From Antarcticimicrobium sp. (lineage in GTDB: Bacteria; Pseudomonadota; Alphaproteobacteria; Rhodobacterales; Rhodobacteraceae): a DNA stretch of 64,000 nt. The translations under genes and the position numbers were made by a program. The notes beneath the pieces were generated by a model that ran no database searches, was not told where the DNA came from, and saw only the letters and a list, made by a program, of their open reading frames with translations. Shown here piece by piece: positions 42,622 through 52,555 of this stretch; the first letter of the stretch is position 1, and the number at the start of each line of letters is the position of its first letter. The stretch is from positions 56,495 to 120,494 of the forward strand of contig NZ_JARGPK010000058.1 in assembly GCF_029212575.1 (NCBI RefSeq), written 5' to 3'.

Positions 42622-43657
42622 GTGCGGCCTCCTGCAATGTAGTCGCGCCCCGCGCCAGCACGGCACAAACCGCCGCCAGCCGGTCAGGGGCGGCGGGCGA
42701 TCCGGCGGCAACGGCGCGCGCGTAGTATTCCGCCGCCTGCGCCGGGTCGTCGCCGAAGCTCAACCCGATCCGGTCCTCAATGGCGGCATCCTGCCAGCCT
42801 GCGTCGTAGAGCATTCCGAAGAGAAGAAGCGCCGTGGCATCCTCGCGTGCGGCGGCGTCCTCTATCAGGCTCAAAAGCGTGTCGGGCGACAGTGAATCGC
42901 CACAGGCGCGCGCGGCTTCGGCCTGCGCGGCGAAATCGCCGGAGGCCATCAGCGCGGCCCGGGTGCAGGCCTCTTGACTTGCAGGCGCGTCGGGCGACAG
43001 GAAGGCGGGGGCCGGGGAGGCGGCCTCATCTGACTCCTCGGGCAGCCAAAGCAACGCCGCGACGCTTCCCGCCAGCACAAGCGCGGCGAGCAACGCCAGC
43101 ACCACCAGCCGCCGCCGCCCCGTCGGTGCGGGATCGACCTCGGGCAGCTCCGGGGCTGGATCGGCCTCGGGCTTCGGCGCTTCGGGAGGCGCGCCGTCCG
43201 TCGCGGGCGGGTCCTCGTTTCGAATGGCCCGCAGCGGCGTGGGGGCGGGCCCGGGCGCGGCGGCGGCAGTCGAACGCACCCCGCCCAGCGCCGCCGCGCC
43301 GGCGCGCGGAGGCACGTCATCGGGCCAGGTAATGTCCTGCACCACCGGCCCCACATGCAGGCGCAGCGGCGTGTATTCCTCCAGCTTGTTGACGATCTCG
43401 GGGCCGACGCGGACCCAGTCGCAGCCCTCATGCCGGTGCAGCGGATAGGGGCCGAAATCGAACCGCTCTTGCTGCCAGTTGGCGTCGCCGATCCCGATCG
43501 CCTCGCCCGCGGCCTCGCTGGGCGCCAGCCAGCGGTGGCCATAGGTCTCCATGATTGCCACGGGCACCGGCCCCTCGGGCAACTGTCCCTCCGGCACGGC
43601 GATGAAGCCAAAGCCCCCCCCGCGCGCCTCGGGGTCTGGATGGATCGAAATGCTCAT
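42602..43657 (-). CDS. Single-pass membrane protein of the srf cluster
   Basis: 351 residues from the ATG at 43657 (ATGA overlap with the srfC stop). Residues 1-115 are an unrecognised conserved-looking domain (YGHRWLAPSEAAGEAIGIG, HRHEGCDWVRVGPEIVN). A proline/alanine-rich linker follows, then one helix (RRLVVLALLAALVLAGSVAA) and a C-terminal helical domain resembling Sel1/TPR-type repeats (LLLFGMLYDAGWQDAAIED, AAEYYARAVAAGS). The N-terminus is probably cytoplasmic and the C-terminus periplasmic. Its place between srfC and the vWA gene makes it a likely connector across the membrane. Confidence 0.75.
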   Translation of the reverse strand: MSISIHPDPEARGGGFGFIAVPEGQLPEGPVPVAIMETYGHRWLAPSEAAGEAIGIGDANWQQERFDFGPYPLHRHEGCDWVRVGPEIVNKLEEYTPLRLHVGPVVQDITWPDDVPPRAGAAALGGVRSTAAAAPGPAPTPLRAIRNEDPPATDGAPPEAPKPEADPAPELPEVDPAPTGRRRLVVLALLAALVLAGSVAALLWLPEESDEAASPAPAFLSPDAPASQEACTRAALMASGDFAAQAEAARACGDSLSPDTLLSLIEDAAAREDATALLLFGMLYDAGWQDAAIEDRIGLSFGDDPAQAAEYYARAVAAGSPAAPDRLAAVCAVLARGATTLQEAAHDDYCN

Positions 43658-46338
43658 GCCGCCTGCCCCTCCAACGCGCCCAGGATGCGGCCCAGCGCGA
43701 GGTTCCGGTCGACGTCGATCTCGCCCCCGATCCCGTCCTTGGCGTTGGCCTCGAACAGCGCGTCCAGCCCGAAGACCCAATCGGTCCACAACGCCTCGGC
43801 GGTGGCGAGAGGCTGTTCGGGCAGGTTGTCGGGGCTGTCCGAGACCGCGCGCGGAGCAAAGATCGCGCGGGTGCCACCGTCAGGTGTATTGACTTGCGGG
43901 CGCTCGGCCTCTGGGAGCGCGTCCATGCCGAGGGTAATGACGAAATGGTTGATGCTCTCGGCACAAAGGATCGCGGCGGGCTGCGCCTGTTTCTCGACAT
44001 CGACACCAAAGCTGATCTCGTCCAGCGCCTGCGCGGTGCGCGCGCCCAACCCCGTGCGACGAGCGGCGTGGATCAGTTCGGCCACGAGGTCGGCGGCGGC
44101 GGCATCGCTGACACCGAAGGCGCGGCGCAGTGCGGCGGCGTCGCGGAAACGTTTGAGCCCGTCGATCCAGATTTCGACAGCAGTATCCGCCTGAAACCGC
44201 TCCAGCGTCGTGCTGCGGATTTCGGGCACGGTCTGCGTGGTTGCGTCGGGCTCTGCATTTGCCTCGGCGCGGGGGCGCGTGCCCCCCCCCGGGCGTTGCA
44301 AGCCGGGGCGCGGCGGGCGGGCCGGCGTCGCGGGACCGGCCGAGGGGCCGGGCGCGGCCACCTGGCCGCCTTGCGACACCGCGCTGGTGATCCGCACCGA
44401 CGAGGGCACCCGGCCGATGCGGCTCTCGATCTCGTCCTGATCGACGCCCAGCGCGGCGAGCACCGCGCCGAAGCGGTGCCGGGTCAGCGCCTCCTCCAGG
44501 TCGTCGATGACACGATGCGCGGCCTCCTTCTTCTCGGCGACGCGCGCCTCCACATCGTCCGAGACGTAAAACGGCGCCAGCGCCCCGCGCAGCCCCTCAG
44601 CCACCTTGTCGAGTTGTGCCCGGATCTGCCGCAACTTGGCGTCTGGCTTGCAGACCCGCGCCAGCCGGTCCATCAGATAGCTCACACCGCCGTCGTTCAG
44701 CGCCAGCGCCGCGTCCCAAGCCGCCTCCGGCTCGGCAAAATGGCGTTGCACCGATGGCGCGGACAGGCAGCCCGCGCGCAGCTCGGCCAGCCGCGCCTCC
44801 TTCTCGGAGCGGATGCGGATCTCGCGCCAGGCGGCGTCGTATTCGATCAGCCCCTCGACGAAGTAATTCGGGTTGCGCAGCCAGAAACAGTTGTCAAAGG
44901 CCCGCCCCGGCGTCCATTCGGCCACCCAGGGATCGCTGCCCTTGCCGAACTTTTCCAGCAGCGAGGCACCGATGCGCCGCTCAAAGCGGGTGTCGTCGCC
45001 ACCCTCCGCTGCACTGTCGCCCAAGTGTTTGTCGAACTTGGTGAACACCCAGAACAGCGCGGTGTCCGTCTGCGTCCGCTGCGCCGGGGTTTCCCCGTGG
45101 GTCGCGGCGATCCAGCCCTGCACCAGCCCAGGCAGGTCCACCGTCTCCATGTTGCTGTCCTGCACGCAGAGCAGCATCGAGGTGATCTCCTGGTTCTGCA
45201 CGTAGCGGTCGAAGAGATAGGCCACCTTCCCGCGCAGCAGCAGCTCGGGCAGGATCGCATCGGCGTCCTTGGCAAAGGCCGTTTTCAGCGTCTGTTCGAA
45301 CCGGTTGCGCGCGCCAGGAAAATCCAGCAGGTCGGTCTCGGCAAACAGCGGCGAGGGCTGGGTCTGCATCGGCACTACCAGCTCGGCGGCCAGCGCACAG
45401 ATCACCGATCGCGGCAGCGTCACCTGCTTTCCGCCGGGGGTGGCGACGGACAGGGGCGCGCCGTCGGCCTCGCCCGACAGGGTCTTCACGTCGATTATCG
45501 AATTTTCGCGAGGGACGAGCGCATCCATCCCCGCGAACACCTCCTCGGCGTGATCCAGTTGCGCCAGCGCCTCCGCCATGCGGATGTAGAGGTCCGAGAA
45601 CGGCTGGTGCCCGCCCCAGAGCAGCACGAAGAACGCCGCGCGGTCGGGGATCGACAGGCCCGGCGCGATCTGCGCCGCCTCCTCCCAGAAGGGTTTGAGC
45701 GCGGCGGCATAGGCCTCGCGGCCGAAACTGCCCTGCACGTAGTCCTGGATATCGTACAGCTCATCAGCCTCCAATCCGGGCCGGGCCGGGCCGGATTTCG
45801 CCTTGAAGGCGTCGATATGGGCGGCGATCTCGCCGGGCTCGGGGCTGGGCTCGGAGCGGTCGCCGTCCATGAAAAAACTGTTGACCAGGGTGCGGACGAT
45901 ATCGGCCTCCGACAGCAGCGTGAGCCGCACCGGAAAACCGTCGGGGACGGACCCGCGGTCCATGGTGAAGCGGGTGACGAGCCCGGTGCTCTCGCCCTCG
46001 CCCTCGGGGTTGATCTCGCGGATATAGTCGAGCGTGCCGTTCGGCGCGTCGAAATCGGCCACCAGCGGACCGTCCGCGGGCCGCGCCAGCACCGAGACGA
46101 GGAACGACTTGCCCGCCTGGCTGGGACCGAAGACGCTGACCGACATGGGCCTACTCGCCGACCGGCCCAGACGCGCCGCGCGGCGCCGTCCCCGGCGCAA
46201 CTGATGCACAAGCGACTTGGTCTCGGCGCCAACCAGTTCGGCATTGGCCGGGTCCTCGACCCAAGCCAGCGCCTTACCGCTTACTTCGGCGACGCGGGCG
46301 CATTCCCCGGCGAGGTCTTCCTGCGCTTGATCGGTCAT
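43654..46338 (-). CDS. srfC: SrfC family dynamin-like GTPase
   Basis: 894 residues from the ATG at 46338 (GAGAGGGGGACGA upstream); a longer frame to 46431 would overlap srfB. A GTPase core is visible: P-loop VFGPSQAGKSFLVSVLA (about 70-85), switch-II LLDFPGARNRF (about 337) and G4 VFTKFDKHLG (about 431). This is the order and spacing of a large dynamin-like GTPase. The rest is mostly helical with a proline-rich stretch near residue 670. SrfC is listed as a putative virulence factor in Salmonella srfABC; its function is not established. Always found with SrfB, as here. Confidence 0.85.
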   Translation of the reverse strand: MTDQAQEDLAGECARVAEVSGKALAWVEDPANAELVGAETKSLVHQLRRGRRRAARLGRSASRPMSVSVFGPSQAGKSFLVSVLARPADGPLVADFDAPNGTLDYIREINPEGEGESTGLVTRFTMDRGSVPDGFPVRLTLLSEADIVRTLVNSFFMDGDRSEPSPEPGEIAAHIDAFKAKSGPARPGLEADELYDIQDYVQGSFGREAYAAALKPFWEEAAQIAPGLSIPDRAAFFVLLWGGHQPFSDLYIRMAEALAQLDHAEEVFAGMDALVPRENSIIDVKTLSGEADGAPLSVATPGGKQVTLPRSVICALAAELVVPMQTQPSPLFAETDLLDFPGARNRFEQTLKTAFAKDADAILPELLLRGKVAYLFDRYVQNQEITSMLLCVQDSNMETVDLPGLVQGWIAATHGETPAQRTQTDTALFWVFTKFDKHLGDSAAEGGDDTRFERRIGASLLEKFGKGSDPWVAEWTPGRAFDNCFWLRNPNYFVEGLIEYDAAWREIRIRSEKEARLAELRAGCLSAPSVQRHFAEPEAAWDAALALNDGGVSYLMDRLARVCKPDAKLRQIRAQLDKVAEGLRGALAPFYVSDDVEARVAEKKEAAHRVIDDLEEALTRHRFGAVLAALGVDQDEIESRIGRVPSSVRITSAVSQGGQVAAPGPSAGPATPARPPRPGLQRPGGGTRPRAEANAEPDATTQTVPEIRSTTLERFQADTAVEIWIDGLKRFRDAAALRRAFGVSDAAAADLVAELIHAARRTGLGARTAQALDEISFGVDVEKQAQPAAILCAESINHFVITLGMDALPEAERPQVNTPDGGTRAIFAPRAVSDSPDNLPEQPLATAEALWTDWVFGLDALFEANAKDGIGGEIDVDRNLALGRILGALEGQAA

Positions 46339-46360
46339 TCGTCCCCCTCTCGTTCCCTCG

Positions 46361-49300
46361 TCACAGCCGAAACAGGCCGGTGTCGATCCAGTAGGCATCG
46401 GCAAAGCCCAGCGTGTGCAGCCGCAGCACAACTTCCGAGGGCTTCATCGCGTCGCGATCGCGGTCCTCCAGCTCGATCACCGAGATCGCCTCGCGCATGG
46501 CTTCGCGACGCAGCGCGGTTTCCGAGGTCTCGCGCTCGGGGTCCTCGTCGAACTCGGTGCGCTCGAAGGTGACATGCAGCGGCGCGCGCGCCTCGGCCGA
46601 GGAACTGGCGAAGTCCAGCAGGTAGAGCGGCGTCGTGGTCCAGCGCTCCAGCGGAAGTTGCCGCGAGCCTAGGTGCACCGGCGCATACATGGTCATCTCG
46701 GCCACCATGTCAGCCTCGGACTTGCGCGCGTCGAGATCCAGGTCAGAGAACAGCAACCGGTCGGACATAATCTGGCCCGAACTGTCCATCTCGCCGATGA
46801 AGCGCGCGGTGGACTGCATGCGGAAGGCTCGGGTCGTGACCTTGAAATTGGGAATCCTGCTCTCCGCCAGGGCGATCAGCATCCCGCCCACGGCGACGGT
46901 GGATTTCGGATCGCCAATGCGCTGGGTCACGGGATCGCGGAACGGATACCACGTGCCGGTTCTGTAGGCATGCATCGACACCAACCGGTGCGGCGGCACC
47001 GCCAACATCTCCTGCAGGATCGCACGAACCGCCGGCAGGCGCGAGGGCCGCCCGGTCAGAAGCACCACGTCCACGCCCAGATGCGCGATCATTTCCGACA
47101 GGTTGCCCAGCACCTTCTGGAACACCTCGCGGGCAATGGCGTCCACATCCTCGCGGCTGACGCCCAGATGCATGTCGGCCAAGCGGAACCGCTCGGCGCC
47201 AAGCGCCCGCGCCGGCCCCTCGACATAGTCCAGCAGCGTCTGCGGCAGGGGCTGCTCCTCGGTCTCGCCGCCGATGCCGGGCGCGGCGGTCTCGGCCACG
47301 GGCGCGGCGGTCTCGGCCTCGGCAAAGGGCAGCACATCGGCCGCCGCGACGGTCACAGTGTCAAACTCCTCGGAACTTTCGCTGGCCTTGAGGATAGCCA
47401 CCGCCAGCGGCATCAGGACCCGCAGCGCGAATTGCTGGCGTTTCTGCACGCTTTGCTGGTCCAGCCCGCTGATGTCGCCCGCGAAAAGCTCGCGCAGTTT
47501 TTCCTCGACAAAACGTCCGCCGGCCTGCTCGATGGCGCCGCGTAGACCCGGCAGGATCACCGAGGCGATGATCCGTTGCAGCAGGTCGTCACCGGCCAAG
47601 CGGAACCCCTCGCGGAAGGTCTGGCGCGGATGCAGCACGCGCCCCGCCTCGCCCCAGTACGTCGTCACCATCAGGTCGGTGGTGCCGCCGCCGATGTCTA
47701 TGCAGGCCAGCCGCATCGACGGCGTGGGCGCCTGCCCCGCCTCCATGACGCGCGGCTGTCCCTTGAGCGACAGGAACCGGTCGATGCGTCCCTCGAATTT
47801 CTGCGTCAGCTCGGAATAGAGCCAGACCAGCTGCGTGGCGCTGGCCTCGTCCCATTCGACGACCAGCTCGGGCATCCGCCCGAGCGGGCCGTCACCCTCC
47901 TGCAAGCCCATCTGCGCCCAGACCAGTTGCAGCGCGCCCTGCGCCTTTGAGCGGATGATGGCCTGTTCCTGCGCGGTGGTGGCGGTGGGCAGGGTCAGGA
48001 TGATCCGGTCCAGCCGCCGGGGCAGTTCTGACTGCGCCCGCCGTGCGCGTCCCCCCGGCGCGTTCACCTGGATCAGCGCATGGGCGATGATCTCGGCCAG
48101 CATGAAACCGAACAGCGAGGCCCGCGAGAAGCGCGGCCGGATCGCCGGGGCTGCGGGCGATTTGCCGCGCGGACGAAGCCGCGCGGCTTCGTCCGCGGCG
48201 ACCTGTTCCAGCACGTCGCCCGCCTCGTTGAGATAGCGCATCGCGGCGCGTAGCGACCTTGGCAGGTTGTTGGGGTCGCTGTGGTGATGGAACCGCCAGT
48301 CCTGTTGGCGCGGCGCATCATCCCAGAGATAACGTTTCGGGCTGGACAGCCCCGAGGCGGTCTCGGTCCCCTCCTCGCGGGCGACCAGCCGCAGCGCCTC
48401 GGGGCCGATGCGCACGAAACTGGGCCAGAGAAAGGCGTTGCGCCGCCCCGAGCGGCTGGCATAGCGCTCGTCGCCCATGCGATGCTCCGAGAACTCCACC
48501 CGGCTTTCGAACAGACCGGAATAATGGAACTCGGGGCGCGAGAGATCCCGCACCTCCAGCGGAAAGGACCGCGCCAGATCCATCCGCGCCTCGCCCGGGA
48601 AGCGTTCGATCAGGATGCCGCAGGTGCGCGAATTGCCCACGTCCAGCACAAGCTCAACGTCCACCGGCGTACACCCTTCGCGGGCGCTGACCGTGTTGGC
48701 AAAGCGCAAACGCGGCACCGAGACCGCGTGGTCGATCAGCCGCAGATAGGCCAGATAGCGCGCCCAGTGCTCGAACCGATGCGGCAGCGCCTCATGGGTG
48801 ATGCGCCGCCCCGGGCGCTCGGCACGCTTCTGCGCCATGAACAGATCGTCCAGCCATTCCGAGACCCATTTCTGCATGTCCAGCAGTGTGCCGTCGGAAT
48901 CCTCGTCCAGCCGTCGCAGGAACCAGTCCATCCGCGCCGGGTCCGAGACCAGTCGGAAATCGCGCGCCTTCTCGGCATCGGCGCGGTCGGGGGCCAGGTA
49001 TTGATGCGGCTGCGCGCGCGCCATCAGCGTTGTGTCCAGCGCCAGTTGAACCCGGTGCGTGTGCCCCGTCACCGGGTCGGGGCGGTCCAGCTCGACCGTG
49101 CGCATCCGCGCCCAGGCGGTCGGGCCGGGATCGAACCGCTCTTCGCCGCCAGGGCCGCGATCAGCCTTGACGCGCAGGACCGGCACCGGCACCCATTTCG
49201 ACAGGAACGGCTCCAGCGCGGCCATCGAGCGCACCGAATAGGCGTCGTCGTCGGGACGGGCGCCCGCCTCGATCTGCTCGTCCAGCTCGGCATCGCCGGT

Positions 49301-49489
49301 CAGCGGCAGCAGCATCCATTCCTCGGCCGCCGCGTCGCCGCCGGTCAGCCGCTCGATGAAGCGCGCGCTCTTCAGTTCCACCTCATCAAGGTTGAATCCG
49401 AAATCCAGCATCTGGGTGCCCGAGTAGGGCACCAGCGTGACCTCGTCGCGCCAGTCCACAAGTTGCGCCAGATGTTGCGAGGCATTCAT
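46361..49489 (-). CDS. srfB: SrfB family Hsp70/actin-like ATPase
   Basis: 1042 residues from the ATG at 49489. ASKHA nucleotide-binding elements: phosphate-1 LVLDVGNSRTCGILIERF (about 280), phosphate-2 CIDIGGGTTDLMVTTYWG (about 596) and adenosine motif VVLLTGRPSRLPAVRAIL (about 809). SrfB proteins are annotated as putative virulence factors and are always near SrfC. An Hsp70-like ATPase next to a dynamin-like GTPase suggests an ATP- and GTP-driven assembly at the inner membrane; that is inference. 22 bases before srfC, 5 bases after the preceding gene. Confidence 0.88.
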   Translation of the reverse strand: MNASQHLAQLVDWRDEVTLVPYSGTQMLDFGFNLDEVELKSARFIERLTGGDAAAEEWMLLPLTGDAELDEQIEAGARPDDDAYSVRSMAALEPFLSKWVPVPVLRVKADRGPGGEERFDPGPTAWARMRTVELDRPDPVTGHTHRVQLALDTTLMARAQPHQYLAPDRADAEKARDFRLVSDPARMDWFLRRLDEDSDGTLLDMQKWVSEWLDDLFMAQKRAERPGRRITHEALPHRFEHWARYLAYLRLIDHAVSVPRLRFANTVSAREGCTPVDVELVLDVGNSRTCGILIERFPGEARMDLARSFPLEVRDLSRPEFHYSGLFESRVEFSEHRMGDERYASRSGRRNAFLWPSFVRIGPEALRLVAREEGTETASGLSSPKRYLWDDAPRQQDWRFHHHSDPNNLPRSLRAAMRYLNEAGDVLEQVAADEAARLRPRGKSPAAPAIRPRFSRASLFGFMLAEIIAHALIQVNAPGGRARRAQSELPRRLDRIILTLPTATTAQEQAIIRSKAQGALQLVWAQMGLQEGDGPLGRMPELVVEWDEASATQLVWLYSELTQKFEGRIDRFLSLKGQPRVMEAGQAPTPSMRLACIDIGGGTTDLMVTTYWGEAGRVLHPRQTFREGFRLAGDDLLQRIIASVILPGLRGAIEQAGGRFVEEKLRELFAGDISGLDQQSVQKRQQFALRVLMPLAVAILKASESSEEFDTVTVAAADVLPFAEAETAAPVAETAAPGIGGETEEQPLPQTLLDYVEGPARALGAERFRLADMHLGVSREDVDAIAREVFQKVLGNLSEMIAHLGVDVVLLTGRPSRLPAVRAILQEMLAVPPHRLVSMHAYRTGTWYPFRDPVTQRIGDPKSTVAVGGMLIALAESRIPNFKVTTRAFRMQSTARFIGEMDSSGQIMSDRLLFSDLDLDARKSEADMVAEMTMYAPVHLGSRQLPLERWTTTPLYLLDFASSSAEARAPLHVTFERTEFDEDPERETSETALRREAMREAISVIELEDRDRDAMKPSEVVLRLHTLGFADAYWIDTGLFRL

Positions 49490-49494
49490 ACGGG

Positions 49495-50784
49495 CTACTC
49501 CGTGATCACGATGGTTCGGCGCCAATCGCGGGCCGTGGCGCTAAGCTCTCCGGTGAAGGTCTGCGATTGGCCTGTCTTGCGCAAGACGTGAAGCGCAAAA
49601 GCCCGCGGCGCGGCGCCGACGTGCGCGCCGACCAGGCGGACGAGCACCTTGTAGGGGCCCGGCGCGGGCCCGTCGAACACGATGTTCTCGACCGGGTCCG
49701 GGATCGCTGTCGAGCGTCTGACATTCGCGTCCAGGTCGTATTCCCCGTTGCAGGCACTCCGTCGCCCGTAGTACACCATCTCGCCCGAGGGGCAGGTGAC
49801 GTAGAGGTCCAGATCGTCCAACGTGCCCCATTCCAGGGTGAAGTTCAGATCGCCCCGCAATGCGCCGCGCGCCTCGACGCGGCGACCGGCATCGGCGCGG
49901 GCGGCCTCGGCGTCGTCCTGCGGCGCGGGCGATATGTCCTCCGGCAATGACAGCGGCACGGTCGGCTGGCAGCTGCGCGCCAAGAGCGCCAGTTCCCGCT
50001 CCAGCCGGGCGATCTCGTCCTCGACCACGCGGGCCTCTGTCGTCTCCGGGGCGATCTCCGGCTCGGGGGCGGGGCAGAAGATCAGCCGCCCCTGGCTCAG
50101 CCCGCAGGGCGCGATCAAAAGCGCCACGATCCAGGCCAGCGCCACGGCCAACGCCAGCCAGCCCAGCAAGATCAGCAGCCACCACGGCCAGACCCGCACC
50201 GCGCGACCTGCATTCCCATCCGAGACATGCGTCGCCGCCACGGACCCCGCAGCAGCCAGCGCCCCGGGCCCACCGGCGGCCGGGGACGGGGCGGTCCGGC
50301 GCGGCACCATGCCGGTGAGCACGCCGCGCACCACGCGCTGCTCGTCGCGCACCCAGCCCCAATGCACCAGCACCGGGTGCAGCGTGCCGTCCGCGTCGCG
50401 CAGGGCGTGGATCATCTCCTCACCCGGCAGTTCCACCGCATGGGCCAGCGCCTCGCCCAGGCGCTGGTCCTCGGGCGCTTCGCTCTGCGTCAGCCGCACG
50501 GCCTCGGCGTCGATCTCCGAGACCAGCGCCGCCAGCCTTTCGCGCAGGGCCACCTGTTCTTCCTCGGTCAGGTCAGCAAGTGCCACCGGCGTGCCCGGTC
50601 CCGGCGCGTACCAGTCGATGCTGTCGCCATGCCGCGCCGCCACCGGCTCGGCCAGAAGCGCGGCGTGCTCCGGCCCAAACCGGTCGCGCAAGGCGCCACT
50701 CACAAGCTCATAGGAGCGTTGCGCGGCGCTGCCCAGCGGCTGCAACCCATGCGTCGAGGTGGTGGCGATCAGGGCATCGATCAT
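49495..50784 (-). CDS. SrfA-like single-pass protein with DUF2135-like domain
   Basis: 429 residues from the ATG at 50784, just after the stop of the protease gene. N-terminal domain (1-130: ALRDRFGPEHAALLAEPVAA, WYAPGPGTPVALADL, HPVLVHWGWV) is shared with the N-terminus of the protease upstream. One long helix (VWPWWLLILLGWLALAVALAWIVALL, two parts) leads to a coiled coil (DEIARLERELALLARSC). The C-terminal domain (LDDLDLYVTCPSGEMVYYG, PVENIVFDGPAPGPYKVLV) looks like DUF2135, a beta domain often linked to vWA proteins. Probably cytoplasmic N-terminus and periplasmic C-terminus. Confidence 0.78.
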   Translation of the reverse strand: MIDALIATTSTHGLQPLGSAAQRSYELVSGALRDRFGPEHAALLAEPVAARHGDSIDWYAPGPGTPVALADLTEEEQVALRERLAALVSEIDAEAVRLTQSEAPEDQRLGEALAHAVELPGEEMIHALRDADGTLHPVLVHWGWVRDEQRVVRGVLTGMVPRRTAPSPAAGGPGALAAAGSVAATHVSDGNAGRAVRVWPWWLLILLGWLALAVALAWIVALLIAPCGLSQGRLIFCPAPEPEIAPETTEARVVEDEIARLERELALLARSCQPTVPLSLPEDISPAPQDDAEAARADAGRRVEARGALRGDLNFTLEWGTLDDLDLYVTCPSGEMVYYGRRSACNGEYDLDANVRRSTAIPDPVENIVFDGPAPGPYKVLVRLVGAHVGAAPRAFALHVLRKTGQSQTFTGELSATARDWRRTIVITE

Positions 50785-50797
50785 CACGCGCGACCGC

Positions 50798-52552
50798 TCA
50801 CTCTTGCGCCGGGGGCGTGTCGGCCGGGATCTCGACCGCCAGCGCGGCGGCACGGGCCACCACCGGGGCGCAGGGCGCGCTGACCACCGCGGGTCGCGCG
50901 CCCGTGCCCTCAAGGAAGGCCAGCAGATCGCCGGTTGCCAGCGCAAAGCCGCGGTTCTGCATCCGGCCCTGCCGCACGAAGGTGTTCACGCCGACCACCC
51001 GGCCACACATGTCCACCAGCGGCCCGCCCGAATTGCCGCTGGAGAGCGGCGCGGAATGCATCAGCACATTGGTAACCGACCCCATGCGCTGCTCTGTATT
51101 CACCACCCCGTCCGTGACGGTCAGCCCCGGCACAGCCTCCAGGTCGCCTGCCTGCAGGCGGGCAAAGGCGGCATCGGTCTGCAACACATCGCCCGGATAG
51201 CCCGCCGCGATCACGTTGGTCAGCTTCAGCGAGGCATCACCCAGATACATATCGAAGGGGACCACGCCGGGATCCTCGATTTCCAGAAGCGCGAAATCCG
51301 CCCCCGCCCGATCCAGCGGCCCGGCCCTCTTGACCACGCGGGCGCGCTGCGGGGCGTCCATGCCGGGACCGGTGACGAGGATGCTGTCGCCTCCGTCGAT
51401 CACATGATGGTTGGTCACGATCAGCCCCGGGCCGACAAAAAAGCCCGATCCAACGCCCAGTTTGCCGGAATTGGGCGCCAACACCAGCACCGTGCGCGCC
51501 TCGATCAGTTCCAGCAGCGTGCCGCGCGGGGCGCCAGCCTCCGGTGCGGGCGCCAGCACCCGGTCGGGCGCGTTGGGCAGCATCGCATCGGGCGCGGCGC
51601 GCGCCTCATCCTCTGGCGCGGCGCCGGGCGCGGGCGGCAACAGCCCCTCGGGCGTGCGCCCATCCGGCAGCACCAGTACCCCGTCGGGGCGGCATACGGC
51701 CCCCTCGAGCGCGGCCTGCAACGCCGCCCGCCGCTCGCGCAGGCTGTCGTTGAGCGCGCGCGCCGCATCCAGCCGGTCGGCATCCGTGATCGCAACCGGC
51801 GCGCGGTAGGCCGGGAACAGGCGGTTGCCGGGCCAGAGGATCCAGAGCAGAGCCAGACCGGCCAATAGCAGGAGCACGACCAGAGGCACCCAGGCGATGG
51901 GCGGCACCGCACGGACCGTCCCCGGCCTGGTCGCGGACGGCGCGGGTGGCACCGGACCGCCCCCGCCCTGCGCGGTATCGGCCACCGGCGGCATTCCCGG
52001 CGGAAGTTTGGGGGCCGAAGCCGCTGCAGTCTCCGAAGCCCCGGCCGATACCGCCGCCGCGCCCAGTGGCAGATACTTGCCCAGCGTCGCCGCGTAATGC
52101 TCGGGCCGCTGGCCCGCGTGGGCGCCCGCGCCCCCCGGCAGCAGCCCCCAGTTCACGATCACCGGATGGTCGTCCACGACCATCACGTCGCCCGCGCCCT
52201 GCACGCTCAGCGCGCCCAGAACCAGTTCGCCATGCGCCGGATCCTCGGCCAGCGCGCGCAAGGGACGCAGATGGTCGGCCAGCCAGGCCTCGGCCCGGTC
52301 GCGCGCGGCGGGCTCCAGCGCCGCCAGAGGGCGCGCCTCGCCGCTGCCCTCGCCGTACCAGGAGACGGTCGGCGCGGCCTCGTCATTGCCCCGACTGACC
52401 AGCGGCTCGGCAAAGAGCGCCGCGGCCTCCGGTCCGGCCCGCTCGACAAGAAGGGCGCGCAACTCGCCAAACCGCTCCAGCACCCGTTGCCCGTCGGCCT
52501 CGACGAAATCGCCGGGTTCCACCCGTGTCTTGGTCAGGAACACGTCGCCCAT
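50798..52552 (-). CDS. SrfA-like N-domain fused to trypsin-type serine protease
   Basis: 584 residues. Residues 1-140 repeat the SrfA-like domain of the next gene (LRALLVERAGPEAAALFAEP, WYGEGSGEARPLAAL, HPVIVNWGLLPGG). A single helix (AWVPLVVLLLLAGLALLWIL) is near residue 220. The C-terminal half is a DegP/trypsin-like protease: GSGFFVGPGLIVTNHHVID (His about 378), GADFALLEIEDPG (Asp) and HSAPLSSGNSGGPLVDMCG (Ser about 503). No PDZ domain is seen. The protease should face the periplasm. It may process a component or cargo of the system. Confidence 0.85.
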   Translation of the reverse strand: MGDVFLTKTRVEPGDFVEADGQRVLERFGELRALLVERAGPEAAALFAEPLVSRGNDEAAPTVSWYGEGSGEARPLAALEPAARDRAEAWLADHLRPLRALAEDPAHGELVLGALSVQGAGDVMVVDDHPVIVNWGLLPGGAGAHAGQRPEHYAATLGKYLPLGAAAVSAGASETAAASAPKLPPGMPPVADTAQGGGGPVPPAPSATRPGTVRAVPPIAWVPLVVLLLLAGLALLWILWPGNRLFPAYRAPVAITDADRLDAARALNDSLRERRAALQAALEGAVCRPDGVLVLPDGRTPEGLLPPAPGAAPEDEARAAPDAMLPNAPDRVLAPAPEAGAPRGTLLELIEARTVLVLAPNSGKLGVGSGFFVGPGLIVTNHHVIDGGDSILVTGPGMDAPQRARVVKRAGPLDRAGADFALLEIEDPGVVPFDMYLGDASLKLTNVIAAGYPGDVLQTDAAFARLQAGDLEAVPGLTVTDGVVNTEQRMGSVTNVLMHSAPLSSGNSGGPLVDMCGRVVGVNTFVRQGRMQNRGFALATGDLLAFLEGTGARPAVVSAPCAPVVARAAALAVEIPADTPPAQE

Positions 52553-52555
52553 TGC

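Noticed and set aside
43894..46572. 892-codon open frame opposite srfC
   Set aside because: Same antisense effect; srfC has P-loop, DxxG and TKxD motifs in the right order.
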